Assembly (NCBI GenBank): GCA_026770585.1
Contig: MU646306.1
Location: 961,553 to 982,725 of the forward strand
Reading direction: 5' to 3'
Origin: Baffinella frigidus
Taxonomy: Eukaryota; Cryptophyceae; Cryptomonadales; Baffinellaceae
Length of the DNA stretch: 21,173 nucleotides
Of the stretch, positions 1 through 7,990 are shown one piece after another. A program made the translations under genes and the position numbers. The notes beneath the pieces are model-generated. The model was given only the letters and a program-made list of their open reading frames with translations, was not told the origin of the DNA and did not search any database. Within the stretch, counting starts at the first letter, position 1. Each line of letters starts with the position of its first letter.

Positions 1-10
1 CCCAAAAGAT

Positions 11-160
11 TTATCTCAGAAAACGAGTTCTAAAACTCGTTTTCTTAAGTCAATTCCCCTACAAATTCGTCAACTTATTCTTTACTCTCCGCATAAGTTG
101 ACAAAATTGTAAGGGAATTGACTTAAGAAAACGAGTTTTAGAACTCGTTTTCTGAGATAA
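11..160. repeat. Foldback element with nested hairpins
   Basis: The arms 11-58 and 113-160 are a perfect 48-bp inverted repeat. Each arm contains its own smaller palindrome (AAAACGAGTT...AACTCGTTTT), and the centre carries a third hairpin, GTCAACTTAT at 69-78 against ATAAGTTGAC at 93-102. The whole unit can fold into a branched cruciform. No coding capacity is visible. It resembles a non-autonomous foldback or MITE-like element; the family is not recognised. Confidence 0.9.
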
Positions 161-464
161 AGATGTCCTTCAAACTCCAGTTCGGTCTAAATCACAAAGT
201 GGGCTCACATATTGCAGCAACCATTTCCGCCCTCTGGCAAAACTCTTGTGAGCTTGGTACCAACAAAGCTTGGTACCAACATTGATGCACGAACACGTGC
301 CGAACTAGGATGTCTGGCCTGAACCTTGAAACGTGAAGCAGGGGCCAGATGCTGCAATGCTGGGCTTGATCGCACTCTCCGGAACGGCGGCGCTCACCGG
401 CACCAGGTTCTTCCGGGGACATGGATTTTTCTTTTAGAGTCTGGCAGATTCAGTGCCTGCGCAA
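161..464. other. Gene-free spacer
   Basis: No convincing exon is seen. A 13-bp direct repeat, GCTTGGTACCAAC, occurs twice close together near 250-285. Short open frames on both strands here look like chance. Confidence 0.5.
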
Positions 465-535
465 CAACGAAAATTACTACACAAATGCTTTGCTATTACT
501 TGTATGACCCAATGGTGTAGTTTTTTTTTGTTGCC
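465..535. repeat. MITE-like family A, copy 1
   Basis: About 70 bp with imperfect terminal inverted repeats: CAACGAAAATTACTACAC at the left, GTGTAG...TTGTTGCC at the right. The centre is AT-rich with an ATTACT.GTATGA core. Related copies lie at 5947-6016 and 10615-10684 and share both the ends and the core, so this is a dispersed family and not a chance hairpin. Confidence 0.75.
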
Positions 536-745
536 AGATTCTACAAGGAAAGTCTCCCTAGTGAGTAGACAGGTTACTAGCCTGGCTGGACAGGTTATGA
601 ACTTCTAGTCATTAGAGCCATTGTAGTCACGGACCGCTAGTCGAGGGGAGTGTGGTCCGAGAGGCAGTCCTCTCGCCTCTCCTACACTGTACAGCTAGGG
701 GTCAACGTGTAAGTAACACTCATCTCAAGAAGATGTCTCTCTTAA

Positions 746-898
746 CCACACAGCGGACTACCAAAAGAAAATCTGACCAACTTTCCGTTACCTTATCCGT
801 AGGAGCCCCCCTATGCCCCTACGGTATTTCCTACAGTGGGGTCTATGGATCATCCACTTATGGGTTGTTGATGCAATCCTGTTGTAGTCGCTGTGTGG
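746..898. repeat. Foldback family E, copy 1
   Basis: A 153-bp unit bounded by CCACACAGCGGACTAC and its near-reverse complement GTAGTCGCTGTGTGG. The interior is itself partly palindromic around CCCCTACGG. Similar units lie at 2033-2188 and 3735-3898, with a one-ended copy at 6587-6705. An 85-codon open frame crosses it, but its composition follows the repeat. Confidence 0.8.
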
Positions 899-936
899 CT
901 GACCAGTAGCCTATATGCTCCTAAGGTATACTTCGC

Positions 937-1096
937 AACCCTAAAACCTAAACCCTAAATCCAAACCCTACACCATAAACCACAAACCATCAACCCTCAA
1001 CCATAAACCATAAACCATAAACCATAAACCATAAACCATAAACCATAAACCATAAACCATAAAACCCAAACACTAAACCCTGAACCCTGAACCCCA
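937..1096. repeat. Telomere-like heptamer array (CCATAAA variant)
   Basis: Degenerate CCCTAAA units flank a homogenised block of at least eight consecutive CCATAAA heptamers. Units are interstitial and mixed with CCCTGAA, so this is not a chromosome end. Confidence 0.9.
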
Positions 1097-1237
1097 CACG
1101 TTTCGGTCTGCAGGGTACCAGCGGACCCCAAAACAGGAGTTTTCGTGAAAGGAGCCAAAAACTATGATAGTGATGCTGACGAAGTGCCGCTGTCCCCGCG
1201 CCTCAAAGAAGGTGCCATCCCTGTGTGGTGCAGGTTA

Positions 1238-1570
1238 ATAGGGTAACGGCCTGAAAATGGGGTAGTTAGGCCTACGGCATTGCCTAGGACCTCGTACCGT
1301 AGGCCGAGACTTTTTGGTCCTAGGATCCCTCGGCCTACGGTAGGAGGTCCTAGGCAATCCCGTAGGCCTAACTACCCCATTTGCAGGCCGTTACCCTATG
1401 AAGGTAGACAACGTTATCCCTCAAAGAAGGTGCCATCCTCTTCTACTGATAACCAGGACATTTTACCCAAAGTCAACTTGGCTGATCCCCGGCAGTAAGT
1501 TGCCGTTTCGATTAGATGGACCTGCTCCCAGAGCAGGCATTTGACTTACGAGACTGGTTTTCAGGGGGGG
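1238..1570. repeat. 333-bp composite repeat containing palindrome B1
   Basis: The left 162 bp (1238-1399) are a long palindrome: ATAGGGTAACGGCCTG at one end, CAGGCCGTTACCCTAT at the other, with a CCTAGGATCC centre. The following 171 bp carry no gene. The whole 333 bp recurs as a near-identical reverse complement at 4087-4419. The palindrome alone recurs at 2198-2359 and 11339-11500 and partly at 18595-18710. A 72-codon open frame inside it (starting PRTSYRRPR) recurs only because the DNA does. Confidence 0.9.
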
Positions 1571-1702
1571 TTGACTTAGGCGAACTGTTCTGGCTGGCAG
1601 TGCATTTGATTTCGGCGCGCTCCTGAGCACATTCTCCGCTGACGAAGGACGCGGGCCTGTTTCTAGCGAGAAGAAACGCACAGCCAGGCGGTGGTCACGT
1701 TA

Positions 1703-1774
1703 CGTGTTCAGTACTGAGGGACTTGAAGTGTTCAGCACTGAGAGACTTGAAGTGTTCAGTACTGAGAGACTTGT
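1703..1774. repeat. 24-bp tandem repeat, three units
   Basis: Three tandem units of TGTTCAGTACTGAGRGACTT type with minor substitutions. No gene is visible between 1571 and 1835 apart from this repeat. Confidence 0.85.
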
Positions 1775-1835
1775 AGCGGGATTTTTGCCGAGGCGCTTCC
1801 CGCTCGACACACGCAGTTGGAAGGTTGGTAAACCC

Positions 1836-1996
1836 TTACCCCTGAACCCTAAACCCTAAACCTTCAACCCCAAACCCTAAACCCTAAACCCTAAACCCTA
1901 AACCCTAAACCCTAAACCCTAAACCCTAAACCCTAAACCCTAAACCCTAAACCCTAACCCCTAACCCCTAAACCCTAAACCCCAAACCCTAAAGAC
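1836..1996. repeat. Interstitial telomere-like array (CCCTAAA)n
   Basis: The cleanest heptamer array of the window, with more than ten consecutive perfect CCCTAAA units bordered by degenerate CCCTGAA, CCCCAAA and CCCTAAC variants. It is in the C-strand orientation on the + strand and ends at unrelated sequence on both sides. Confidence 0.95.
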
Positions 1997-2032
1997 AAGA
2001 ACGATTCTCTTCGATCTCGTCAGGGCCCTTAA

Positions 2033-2188
2033 CCTCACAGCGGACTACCAAGGGAAACCGTCGCCGATTCTGACCAGCTTTGCGTTACATGATCCGCAGG
2101 AACCTCCCTATGTCTCTGCGGTATTGCCGACCTATGGATTATCCACTTATGGGTTCTTCACGAAAAAAAATCGAAGTCCGCTGTGTGG
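2033..2188. repeat. Foldback family E, copy 2
   Basis: Bounded by CCTCACAGCGGACTAC and GTCCGCTGTGTGG. The interior aligns with copy 1, including the ATCCACTTATGGGTT segment. It begins about 37 bp after a telomere-like array and ends 9 bp before palindrome B2. Confidence 0.8.
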
Positions 2189-2197
2189 TGCAGGTTA

Positions 2198-2359
2198 ATA
2201 GGGTAACGGCCTGAAAATGGGGTAGTTAGGCATACGGTATTGCCTAGGACCTCGTACCGTAGGCCGAGACTTTTTTGTCCTAGGATCCCTCGGCCTACGG
2301 TAGGAGGTCCTAGGCAATCCCGTAGGCCGAACTACCCCATTTTCAGGCCGTTACCCTAT
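2198..2359. repeat. Palindrome family B, copy 2
   Basis: A 162-bp palindrome nearly identical to 1238-1399, again starting ATAGGGTAACGGCCTG and ending CAGGCCGTTACCCTAT. Both copies share the upstream flank CTGTGTGGTGCAGGTTA and the downstream flank GAAGGTAGACAACGTTAT, so more than the palindrome was copied. Confidence 0.9.
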
Positions 2360-2407
2360 GAAGGTAGACAACGTTATTTCGAAATGGAACCGCCGGATGA
2401 GTCATGG

Positions 2408-2669
2408 TCCTGGTACAAAACCTGCCTGGTTTGGTCAACTGCCCTATTCGTGAATATAAAAGAGTGTTGGGTGTGTCCCGCAGGATTAATCGCGGGTTAC
2501 GATTTCCCCTACGCATGTCGCGCTGACCTCGGCTACGGCAAGGTGGGCCCCGGCTGTGTAAAGTCACTCCGGTCATCTGTGTAAAGTCACTTCGGCCATC
2601 CTACACGGAACTGTTTCCCCAGAAGTCTCTCACCGCGGTTGACTAAATCGGGCAGGTTTTGTACCAGGG
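2408..2669. repeat. Element with about 30-bp inverted ends
   Basis: CCTGGTACAAAACCTGCC at the left pairs with GGCAGGTTTTGTACCAG at the right, extending to about 30 bp with a few mismatches (GGTCAAC/GTTGACT outer part). A family C fragment (2547-2622) lies inside. No coding capacity is recognised. Confidence 0.65.
2547..2622. repeat. Family C repeat, copy 1
   Basis: Two tandem GTGTAAAGTCACTYCGGYCAT units followed by CCTACACGGAACTGTTTCCCC. It matches the family seen more completely at 16646-16740 and 19139-19228. Confidence 0.75.
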
Positions 2670-2849
2670 CGACAACTAAACCGCGAAGGTCTGGTAGCAA
2701 GAAAACCTTGAGTTAGGGCTTTATCGTCTTGGTGGATGAAGCCCACATAACAAGTTGACCGTCTGAGTCGAACAGAGGGCACCCTTGATTTCCATCGGTG
2801 GCGCTCGGCTGGATTTTGCTGTGTGACACTCAACAGTTTGTGGTTTTAG

Positions 2850-3031
2850 AGCTATTCCGGTAGCACTTGTCGCGTTTTCGACTTCGAGATTTCAAGATTT
2901 CAGACTTCAAAAAGGTTTGAAAGGTCGTAAATCGTTTTAAAACACACCGTTTCAAATCTCATGGTACAAATGAAGTCTCGAAGTCTCGAAGTCTCGAAAT
3001 CGAAAACGCGACAAGTCCTACCGGAATAGCT
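2850..3031. repeat. Foldback element K
   Basis: The left end AGCTATTCCGGTAG...CTTGTCGCGTTTTCG pairs with the right end CGAAAACGCGACAAG...CTACCGGAATAGCT. The arms hold short tandem motifs (GAAGTCTC three times at 2971-2997). The unit is 182 bp with no coding capacity. The preceding 2670-2849 shows nothing else. Confidence 0.85.
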
Positions 3032-3143
3032 TGATGGGTATCCAATAAAGGTATCTCTCTTGCCATCCCATCAGTGCCAACCTCTTCACAACAAGTTTTG
3101 GAGCTCCGAGTGGGACCTACATCGCCTGTATTGTTTGTCAAGA

Positions 3144-3226
3144 TCTTGATAGAAGTTTCTATCAAGACAGATACCGTCTTGATAGAAGTTTCTATCAAGA
3201 CGGATACTGATTGTTTTCTATCAAGA
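3144..3226. repeat. Tandem hairpins, 33-bp period
   Basis: TCTTGATAGAA-GT-TTCTATCAAGA (11-bp perfect stem, 2-nt loop) occurs at 3144-3167 and 3177-3200, and a half unit ends at 3226. The spacer is CRGATACYG. The sequence 3227-3520 shows no gene. Confidence 0.9.
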
Positions 3227-3522
3227 TGGATACCAATAGCCAATCCTGTGAGTGAGAGCTTTCTTACGCCTCAGGTCTAGAAGATTCTTTCCAGAGATCG
3301 GATAAGTTGACATCAGTTCTTAAGTTCATGCTAGGACCAAGTGGTCTCGCGATCCTATTTCGAGTGCACCGGCCTCATCCATCCTCTTAATCAAACTACC
3401 TGACTAACTTTGTGTAACTGAGTATCATTCGCGTCCAATCATGTTTTTCAATCATCTTTTCATTTCAACACGACCTAATTCCGGGATGAACCCACATCCG
3501 GGATTCCATAGTGCCGTACAGT

Positions 3523-3734
3523 CCACATGGTGGACTATGAACCTTTCGTCATAAGTCAACTTGCCCGGACGCAATTAACTTTAATGTCTTATGTGGTGCA
3601 AATTTGGTCTCGTTACCCCCAAAAGTTGGGGGTCTCCAAACTCTTGTAGTCCACCGTTGAATCCATAGCACCCTACGGAATCCCAGAATTAGGTTCCTCC
3701 CGGATCTAAGGTGTCCACCCCTACCCAACCCTAT
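3523..3734. repeat. Repeat family H, copy 1
   Basis: Starts GTCCACATGGTGGACTA and includes AAGTCAACTTGCC, AATTAACTTTAA and TGGTGCAAATTTGG in the same order as the segment at 10975-11075. The right part contains GTAGTCCACCGTTG and ends near GGTGTCCACC, so the ends are inverted copies of a GTGGAC motif. It abuts family E copy 3. Confidence 0.6.
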
Positions 3735-3898
3735 CCACACAGCGGACTACATCGGGATATCGTGAATAAATCATCAATGGATAATGCATAGACCCCACGG
3801 TAGGCAATGCCGTAGGGACATAGGGAGGTTCGTGCAGATAAGTTAACGGAAAGTCTCTTAAGTTTGGCCAGAAAATCCCCTTGTAGCCCGCTGTGTGG
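3735..3898. repeat. Foldback family E, copy 3
   Basis: Bounded by CCACACAGCGGACTAC and GTAGCCCGCTGTGTGG, about 164 bp. It is in inverted internal orientation relative to copies 1 and 2: the CCGTTAACTTATCTG-like segment is on the right. The next 190 bases (3899-4086) contain an open frame without recognisable similarity and two tandem copies of CCCCCTGAAAACCAGTCTCG. Confidence 0.8.
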
Positions 3899-4086
3899 GA
3901 TTGCCACCGGGCATCAACCAGAGAAAGATAAATATGCATACGAAAACAGGATTTGCTACACCAAGCACTTCGCGATGAGGCATGGAGAGTTTGCCTCAAA
4001 CTTCAACAGTTCCCAATCCCTCAGCTACGCGACTTTGCTCCCTAGTCCTCACAAGTTCATAGGCCCCCTGAAAACCAGTCTCGTAA

Positions 4087-4419
4087 CCCCCCCTGAAAAC
4101 CAGTCTCGTAAGTCAAATGCCTGCTCTGGGAGCAGGTCCATCTAATCGAAACGGCAACTTACTGCCGGGGATCAGCCAAGTTGACTTTGGGTAAAATGTC
4201 CTGGTTATCAGTAGAAGAGGATGGCACCTTCTTTGAGGGATAACGTTGTCTACCTTCATAGGGTAACGGCCTGAAAATGGGGTAGTTAGGCATACGGCAT
4301 TGCCTAGGACCTCCTACCGTAGGCCGAGGGATCCTAGGACCAAAACGTCTCGGCCTACGGTACGAGGTCCTAGGCAATCCCGTAGGCCCAACTACCCCAT
4401 TTCCAGGCTGTTACCCTAT
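4087..4419. repeat. 333-bp composite repeat, inverted copy
   Basis: Near-exact reverse complement of 1238-1570, including the single-copy 171 bp and palindrome B3 (4258-4419). Only a handful of substitutions are visible, mostly in the outer arm of the palindrome. The two copies are about 2.5 kb apart. Confidence 0.9.
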
Positions 4420-4455
4420 TAAAGTCCCTGACGGGTTCTTCTACGCGGGGCGCAG

Positions 4456-4719
4456 GTGGTTCTGTGCACCCCAACCGGGCGAGATTCCGAGGGCGGTGTC
4501 GGGGACCACAGCCTCTCGCGCCAACAGCCCTCCAGTCAGGAGGCCAGTCGGCGTCCAACCTTGTCCACCGACACGTCGCATTATCCCTTCGTGCATTTCC
4601 CGGCGGGGGGGCTCAAGGTGGCGAACGTGGGGCACGGGAATCCCCCGTCGCCCACGCCTCTGTCGCCTGGTGAGGCGCAGCAAGCGAGTCCTCCTCGCCC
4701 TCTACCGAAGATGGAGAAC
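4456..4719 (+). CDS. Candidate exon of an unrecognised GC-rich gene
   Basis: A GC-rich island between repeats. After a possible acceptor (CGGGGCGCAG) one frame stays open for 88 codons to a possible donor AAC|GTGATC, with a strong bias to G or C at third positions. The product would be Ser/Pro/Gly-rich and probably disordered (for example HYPFVHF, NPPSPTPLSPGEA). No domain is recognised and no start codon is seen. Frame choice rests on composition, and competing frames are open on both strands. Confidence 0.3.
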
Positions 4720-5018
4720 GTGATCCAAGGGGGGCAAGGCGCCGTCGGCATACCGGGGAGGTTCCCCCCTTTACACTATCTAAGGTTCTTCGCGATATCT
4801 AAGGTTCTTGGTTCCTGTGTCTTGGTGAGGTGAACGCCAGCTGGCGATGATTTAATTTCGGACCAAGACAGAATCTGTCCCGCTATCTTAGGCTCCCCAC
4901 GCGGAAGGTAAGGGTGTGTATGCTGTTTTAGGCATCAAATGATGCTAGCTTACGCCTTTTCATCGGGACGGATTCTGGTATGGTCCGAGATGAATTTGCG
5001 TGCGACGTCGCCACCCTG

Positions 5019-5026
5019 CGAGAGAC

Positions 5027-5076
<50 letters not shown>

Positions 5077-5163
5077 CGAGAGAAAGCGAGAGAGAGAGAC
5101 AGAGAGAGACATAGAGAGAAAAGGAGAGTGAGTGAGTGAGTGAGTTTGTGTGAGAGAGAGAGC
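5019..5163. repeat. GA-rich microsatellite
   Basis: Nearly pure (GA)n with GAAA and GAGTGAGT interruptions. Long Arg/Glu or Ser/Leu open frames here are artefacts of the dinucleotide repeat. Confidence 0.95.
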
Positions 5164-5179
5164 CGCCCATCGCCGCCAG

Positions 5180-5338
5180 CACGAAAGGCCCCTTGTTGTC
5201 GGCAGCGGACTCAAGTCTATCTCCAATGTGGCGAAACGTTTGAGCCGTTTGCACCTTTCCTTAGAAGACTCCTTACGGAAAGGCGTGCTGCGCAAACTGG
5301 CACACACAACGCCAGAGTGCATGAGGGGGTTGAAGAAC
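5180..5338 (+). CDS. Candidate exon of the same unrecognised gene
   Basis: Possible acceptor CGCCGCCAG and donor AAC|GTATGT, phase 0 at both ends, 53 codons. The frame encodes a basic, helix-prone stretch (SNVAKRLSRLHLSLEDSLRK) with GC-biased third positions. A second frame beginning at an alternative acceptor near 5206 is also open, so the frame is uncertain. The donor lies at the first unit of a tandem repeat that repeats GTATGT. No family is recognised. Confidence 0.35.
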
Positions 5339-5466
5339 GTATGTGGATACGTTCGTATGTGGATACGTTCGTTTTAAAGATCGTATGTGGATACGTTCGT
5401 TGTGGATACGTTCGTTGAACGTATGTGGATACGTTCGTTTTTAGAACGTATGTGGATACGTTCGTT
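5335..5466. repeat. Minisatellite of GTATGTGGATACGTTC units
   Basis: About five units of (GAAC)GTATGTGGATACGTTCGT with variable spacers. Each unit is partly self-complementary (GAACGTATC..GATACGTTC). GTATGT is also a strong 5' splice-site motif, and the first unit overlaps the candidate donor at 5339. Confidence 0.9.
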
Positions 5467-5491
5467 GACTTTTGACAGCCACTGCCTTCAG

Positions 5492-5551
5492 GAGGAATTG
5501 ACTTTTGGCAACCCCTTCCAAGACTCTGGCGTGGTCGCCCTGGCTCGTTGA
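5492..5551 (+). CDS. Possible exon, end unresolved
   Basis: A strong acceptor (CACTGCCTTCAG) is followed in phase 0 by EELTFGNPFQDSGVV and then a TGA at 5549-5551. No donor in this frame gives the phase needed to reach the exon at 5580. It is either a pseudo-exon, a terminal exon of an alternative transcript, or read in another frame. Confidence 0.2.
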   Translation, partial: EELTFGNPFQDSGVVALAR

Positions 5552-5579
5552 GTGAACCGTGTGGACGTCGTGATTGCAG

Positions 5580-5645
5580 GTACGATAACATGTACGGGAT
5601 GGCGCCCACGGCTGTGGTCTCGGTCTATCGCCCGGAGACCCTCAG
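5580..5645 (+). CDS. Candidate internal exon (66 nt)
   Basis: Acceptor GTGATTGCAG and a near-consensus donor CTCAG|GTAACT bracket 66 nt. One frame reads YDNMYGMAP...VYRPETL with high GC at third positions. The other two frames contain a stop or Arg-rich sequence. The exon starts one base before a codon boundary and ends two bases into a codon, which joins in phase to the exon at 6109. The function is not recognised. Confidence 0.5.
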
Positions 5646-5740
5646 GTAACTTACTACCTCTCTTCAATTTTGTCCAATTTCGCGGTTTTCCTGGTGCTAC
5701 GCTTTTCCGGTTTGGATATTGTTGTGGTACAGACCCTTCC

Positions 5741-5801
5741 CGGTTTAGTCAACTGTGTTCTCGGTTTAGTCAACTGTGTTCTCGGTTTAGTCAACTGTGG
5801 A
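5741..5801. repeat. 21-bp tandem repeat, three units
   Basis: CGGTTTAGTCAACTGTGTTC repeated three times with a 21-bp period. It lies in the presumed intron between the candidate exons at 5580 and 6109. Confidence 0.9.
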
Positions 5802-5946
5802 AGGCGTCTTGGGGCGTGGTGGTCCTCCTATGGTGCAAAAAGGGGCACGTGCGTGCGCGCGCCGTTACAACGTGTAACGGTATCGCTCTTCACCCAGACG
5901 CTCAGGTTTCATCTCCGAATAATTGTGTTCATTGTTTGTTTCTGAC

Positions 5947-6016
5947 GCAACAAAATTTACTACACAAATTCTCTACTATTACTAGTATGATCAAATTGTG
6001 TACTCAGTTTCGTTGC
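5947..6016. repeat. MITE-like family A, copy 2
   Basis: GCAACAAAATTTACTACAC at the left and TTGTGTACTCAGTTTCGTTGC at the right, with the core ATTACTAGTATGATC. More diverged than the copy at 10615. It would lie inside the intron 5646-6108. Confidence 0.75.
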
Positions 6017-6108
6017 CCAAAAACATTCAATCGATACTTCTACGGAGAGTAGGTTGCGTGTTGCGCCACTGACGCCCCGGGACTAACGCGGGCCTCGCGA
6101 TTCCACAG

Positions 6109-6430
6109 GCGTGACTCTCGCCCTCCGGCCTCGCTGGCCCCGCCCTCGCCGGCCCTGCCCCGTGGCTCCGTGGCGCCGAGCAGCGGGGAGCCGCCGGGGC
6201 TGCCCCTCGAGGCGCTCGACGGGTCCCTCTCTGCAACATCAAGGCCTCCAAACGCCGCATCCTCATCTCACGGACCCGATGTGCCCAACGTGGGTGTGGG
6301 TGGGCGGGGAGGATCGGCGGGGGGGGCGCGGAACCCGAGCGCTGGGATGTCGACGCAGGAAGAAGGGGGGGGGCGGGGGGCGGATGGGGGGGCGGATGAG
6401 GGGCCTCCACCTGAATGGATGATTGTATGA
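6109..6430 (+). CDS. Candidate terminal exon, Pro/Ser/Gly-rich
   Basis: After the acceptor CGATTCCACAG one frame is open for 106 codons to TGA at 6428-6430. The product is low complexity: PPASLAPPSPALPRGS, then a Ser/Asn/Gly-rich stretch, then an acidic Gly-rich tail ending EGPPPEWMIV. It joins in phase to the exon ending at 5645 (AG + G = Arg). The G-homopolymer runs make assembly or indel errors possible. No domain is recognised. Confidence 0.4.
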
Positions 6431-6586
6431 AGGACTTCAGCGTGAGTGCATATGCGGTGTGTCTGGTATTCACGGCTCACGAATTTGTGTCTGAGGTGTT
6501 TGGAGGCGCTGCGTTGTTTGCTCTAGGGTTTAGGTGTAGGTTTCAGGGTTAGCCTGAGGCGCTTTCACGAATGAGAAGCAGACCCA

Positions 6587-6705
6587 CCACACAGCGGATT
6601 ACAAAGGCGATTTCTGGAATAACCCGGGAATGGATAATCCACAGACTCTACAGTAGGCAACACCGCAGGGACAGGGGAGGGGTTCCTACGGATAAGGACC
6701 TGAAC
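6587..6705. repeat. Foldback family E, truncated copy 4
   Basis: Starts CCACACAGCGGATTAC and keeps ATGGATAATCCACAGA and the GTAGGCAACACCG region of the family, but the right-hand CTGTGTGG terminus is missing. Confidence 0.65.
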
Positions 6706-6769
6706 GACCGCCAACCTGCTCTGAGGTGCTTCGTTCCAAGATCTGAGGGGATAGCCGGGGGCCTCATGT

Positions 6770-6865
6770 GGTCCGAAAGGACGCATGGCCTTTCTGCAGG
6801 ATCAGTTCCGGTGTCCGCATATGGTGGGAGTTACAATAACCTCAAGGACCTAAAGGGGGGTGGGG
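6770..6865 (+). repeat. Family F repeat, copy 1
   Basis: GTCCGAAAGGACGCATGGCC, TTTCTGCAGGATCAGTTCCG and GTGTCCGCATATGG, followed by ACCTCAAGGACCTAAAGG. The same ordered block occurs at 16185-16282 (+) and reversed at 19742-19821 and 20188-20262. A reversed right part is at 6940-6990. Confidence 0.7.
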
Positions 6866-6920
6866 GGGGTCTGGCGCAGGTTGCCTCATGTGGGGCCTGG
6901 GCATTTTCCACGGTCTGGAG

Positions 6921-7145
6921 ATACAACCCCGTGTAGGATGACCTTTAGGTCCTTCAGGTTCTTCGAGCTCCCAACATAGGCGGACACCGGAACCCCGGAG
7001 TGACTGTATCCCTTAAGTGGCCAGTAGGCTCATACGCCCTACCGTAGGGCCCTAGGACCTGCCTAGGACCTCTTGCGGGTCAATTTTAACCGGCTGGCCA
7101 CTTAAGGGATAGTCACTCCGGTCATCCCACACGGGGTTGTATCCC
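6921..7145. repeat. Family C element interrupted by family G and F sequences
   Basis: The left end ATACAACCCCGTGTAGGATGA and right end GTCATCCCACACGGGGTTGTA are inverted copies. A reversed family F fragment (6940-6990) and a complete family G foldback (7000-7116) lie between them, so G appears inserted within C. Confidence 0.75.
7000..7116. repeat. Foldback family G, copy 1
   Basis: GTGACTGTATCCCTTAAGTG and CACTTAAGGGATAGTCAC are the ends, with the interior CATACGCCCTACCGTAGGGC. A second copy is at 17373-17486. Confidence 0.85.
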
Positions 7146-7646
7146 TAGGTTGGAGCTTTTCTTTACTCGAACCATGAGATGCCATGAGCCTCAGAGAGGC
7201 TGACTTGGGTTCGGTGTGTGCGAGAGTGCGATCCTATTTTGAAATAGCTCAAACACCCCAAGAGAACCACCCTGTATCCCCTCTTCACGAGCCTCTGCAC
7301 TGGAAAGCTAAACGCGATCCGAAAGAAAAAATGCTTTCTCTGCAGTCCTTTCTACGGAAGGGCGTGCCGTTGGGCTAAGTTGGGAGCATTTAAACCCTCA
7401 AGGACCTAAAGGTTGTTTCCCTCCACTTGACGCGCACCCGAAAAATGTCTGCGTGGAGGTTGTTGCGGGGTGAGAGTTGGAAGCTACTTTAGACGTGACC
7501 GGGGGCAATCAAAAGTTGACACCCTTGCCAAATCCTGGGATCCCAGGATTCTCTAAGTTCATAAGTTGATAATCCTACAGGATTGCGCCCAAAGTTGACA
7601 GAGTTGACTTTTGCGATTGGTTCCGCTCAGGCCTAGCGTAATCCCA
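7117..7646. other. Spacer without a supported gene
   Basis: An ATG-initiated frame of 64 codons (7184-7378, SLREADLGSVCARVRSYF...) is open, but no domain, paralogue or splice context supports it. A segment at 7449-7485 (GTGGAGGTTGTTGCGGGGTG) recurs as a direct repeat at 7929-7965. Confidence 0.4.
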
Positions 7647-7860
7647 CAGAGAGATTAGTAATTTATTGCCAAACAACCAGCGGCAGCGCAGCACATGCCT
7701 CCCTCCCGCATTGTGCTACATACTGTACCCCGTGTAGGAGCTACAATCCATCCGGAAAATGCTCGTATGAGCGGCCGACACGGGATACAGTAAGTGGCAC
7801 AATGCGTAGCATGTGCGGCGCTGACGCTGGTTGTTTGGCAATAAATTATCAATCTCTCTG
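7647..7860. repeat. Foldback element J, copy 1
   Basis: The left arm CAGAGAGATTAGTAATTTAT plus TGCCAAACAACCAGCG pairs with CGCTGGTTGTTTGGCA plus ATAAATTATCAATCTCTCTG. The interior (7747-7789) is partly repeated in inverted form just outside the right end (7861-7905). A half copy lies at 17183-17248. Confidence 0.85.
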
Positions 7861-7990
7861 TACCCCGTGTCGGCCGCTCTTACGAGCTTTTGCCGGGTGG
7901 ATTCTATCTCCGCCTTCCACGCCCAAAAGAGGGCGCATGGAGGTTGTTCCGGGGTGAGAGTTGGAGGTCTCTCAGATTACGTGTTCCCAG

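Noticed and set aside
1280-1498. A conserved 72-114 codon open frame (PRTSYRRPRLF...) repeated at 1280, 2240, 4159-4377 (minus) and 11381
   Set aside because: It lies wholly in palindrome B and its flank. Conservation follows the DNA repeat on both strands, the downstream halves differ, and there is no initiation or splice context.
1836-1996. A chromosome end
   Set aside because: The arrays are interstitial, short, partly degenerate and occur in both orientations with unique sequence and genes on both sides.
3864-4145. 93-codon frame ending in the 333-bp repeat
   Set aside because: It starts in foldback E and ends in another repeat. The middle is unique but shows no domain or splice sites that could be defended.
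4928-5322. Long Ser/Leu-rich or Arg/Glu-rich frames on both strands
   Set aside because: Created by the GA dinucleotide repeat. Similar frames at 9443-9718 and 11932-12417 have the same cause.
7184-7378. 64-codon ATG frame
   Set aside because: A complete small frame, but without a recognisable domain or codon bias. The local resemblance to the 5180-5338 candidate exon (LRKGV) is only a few residues.
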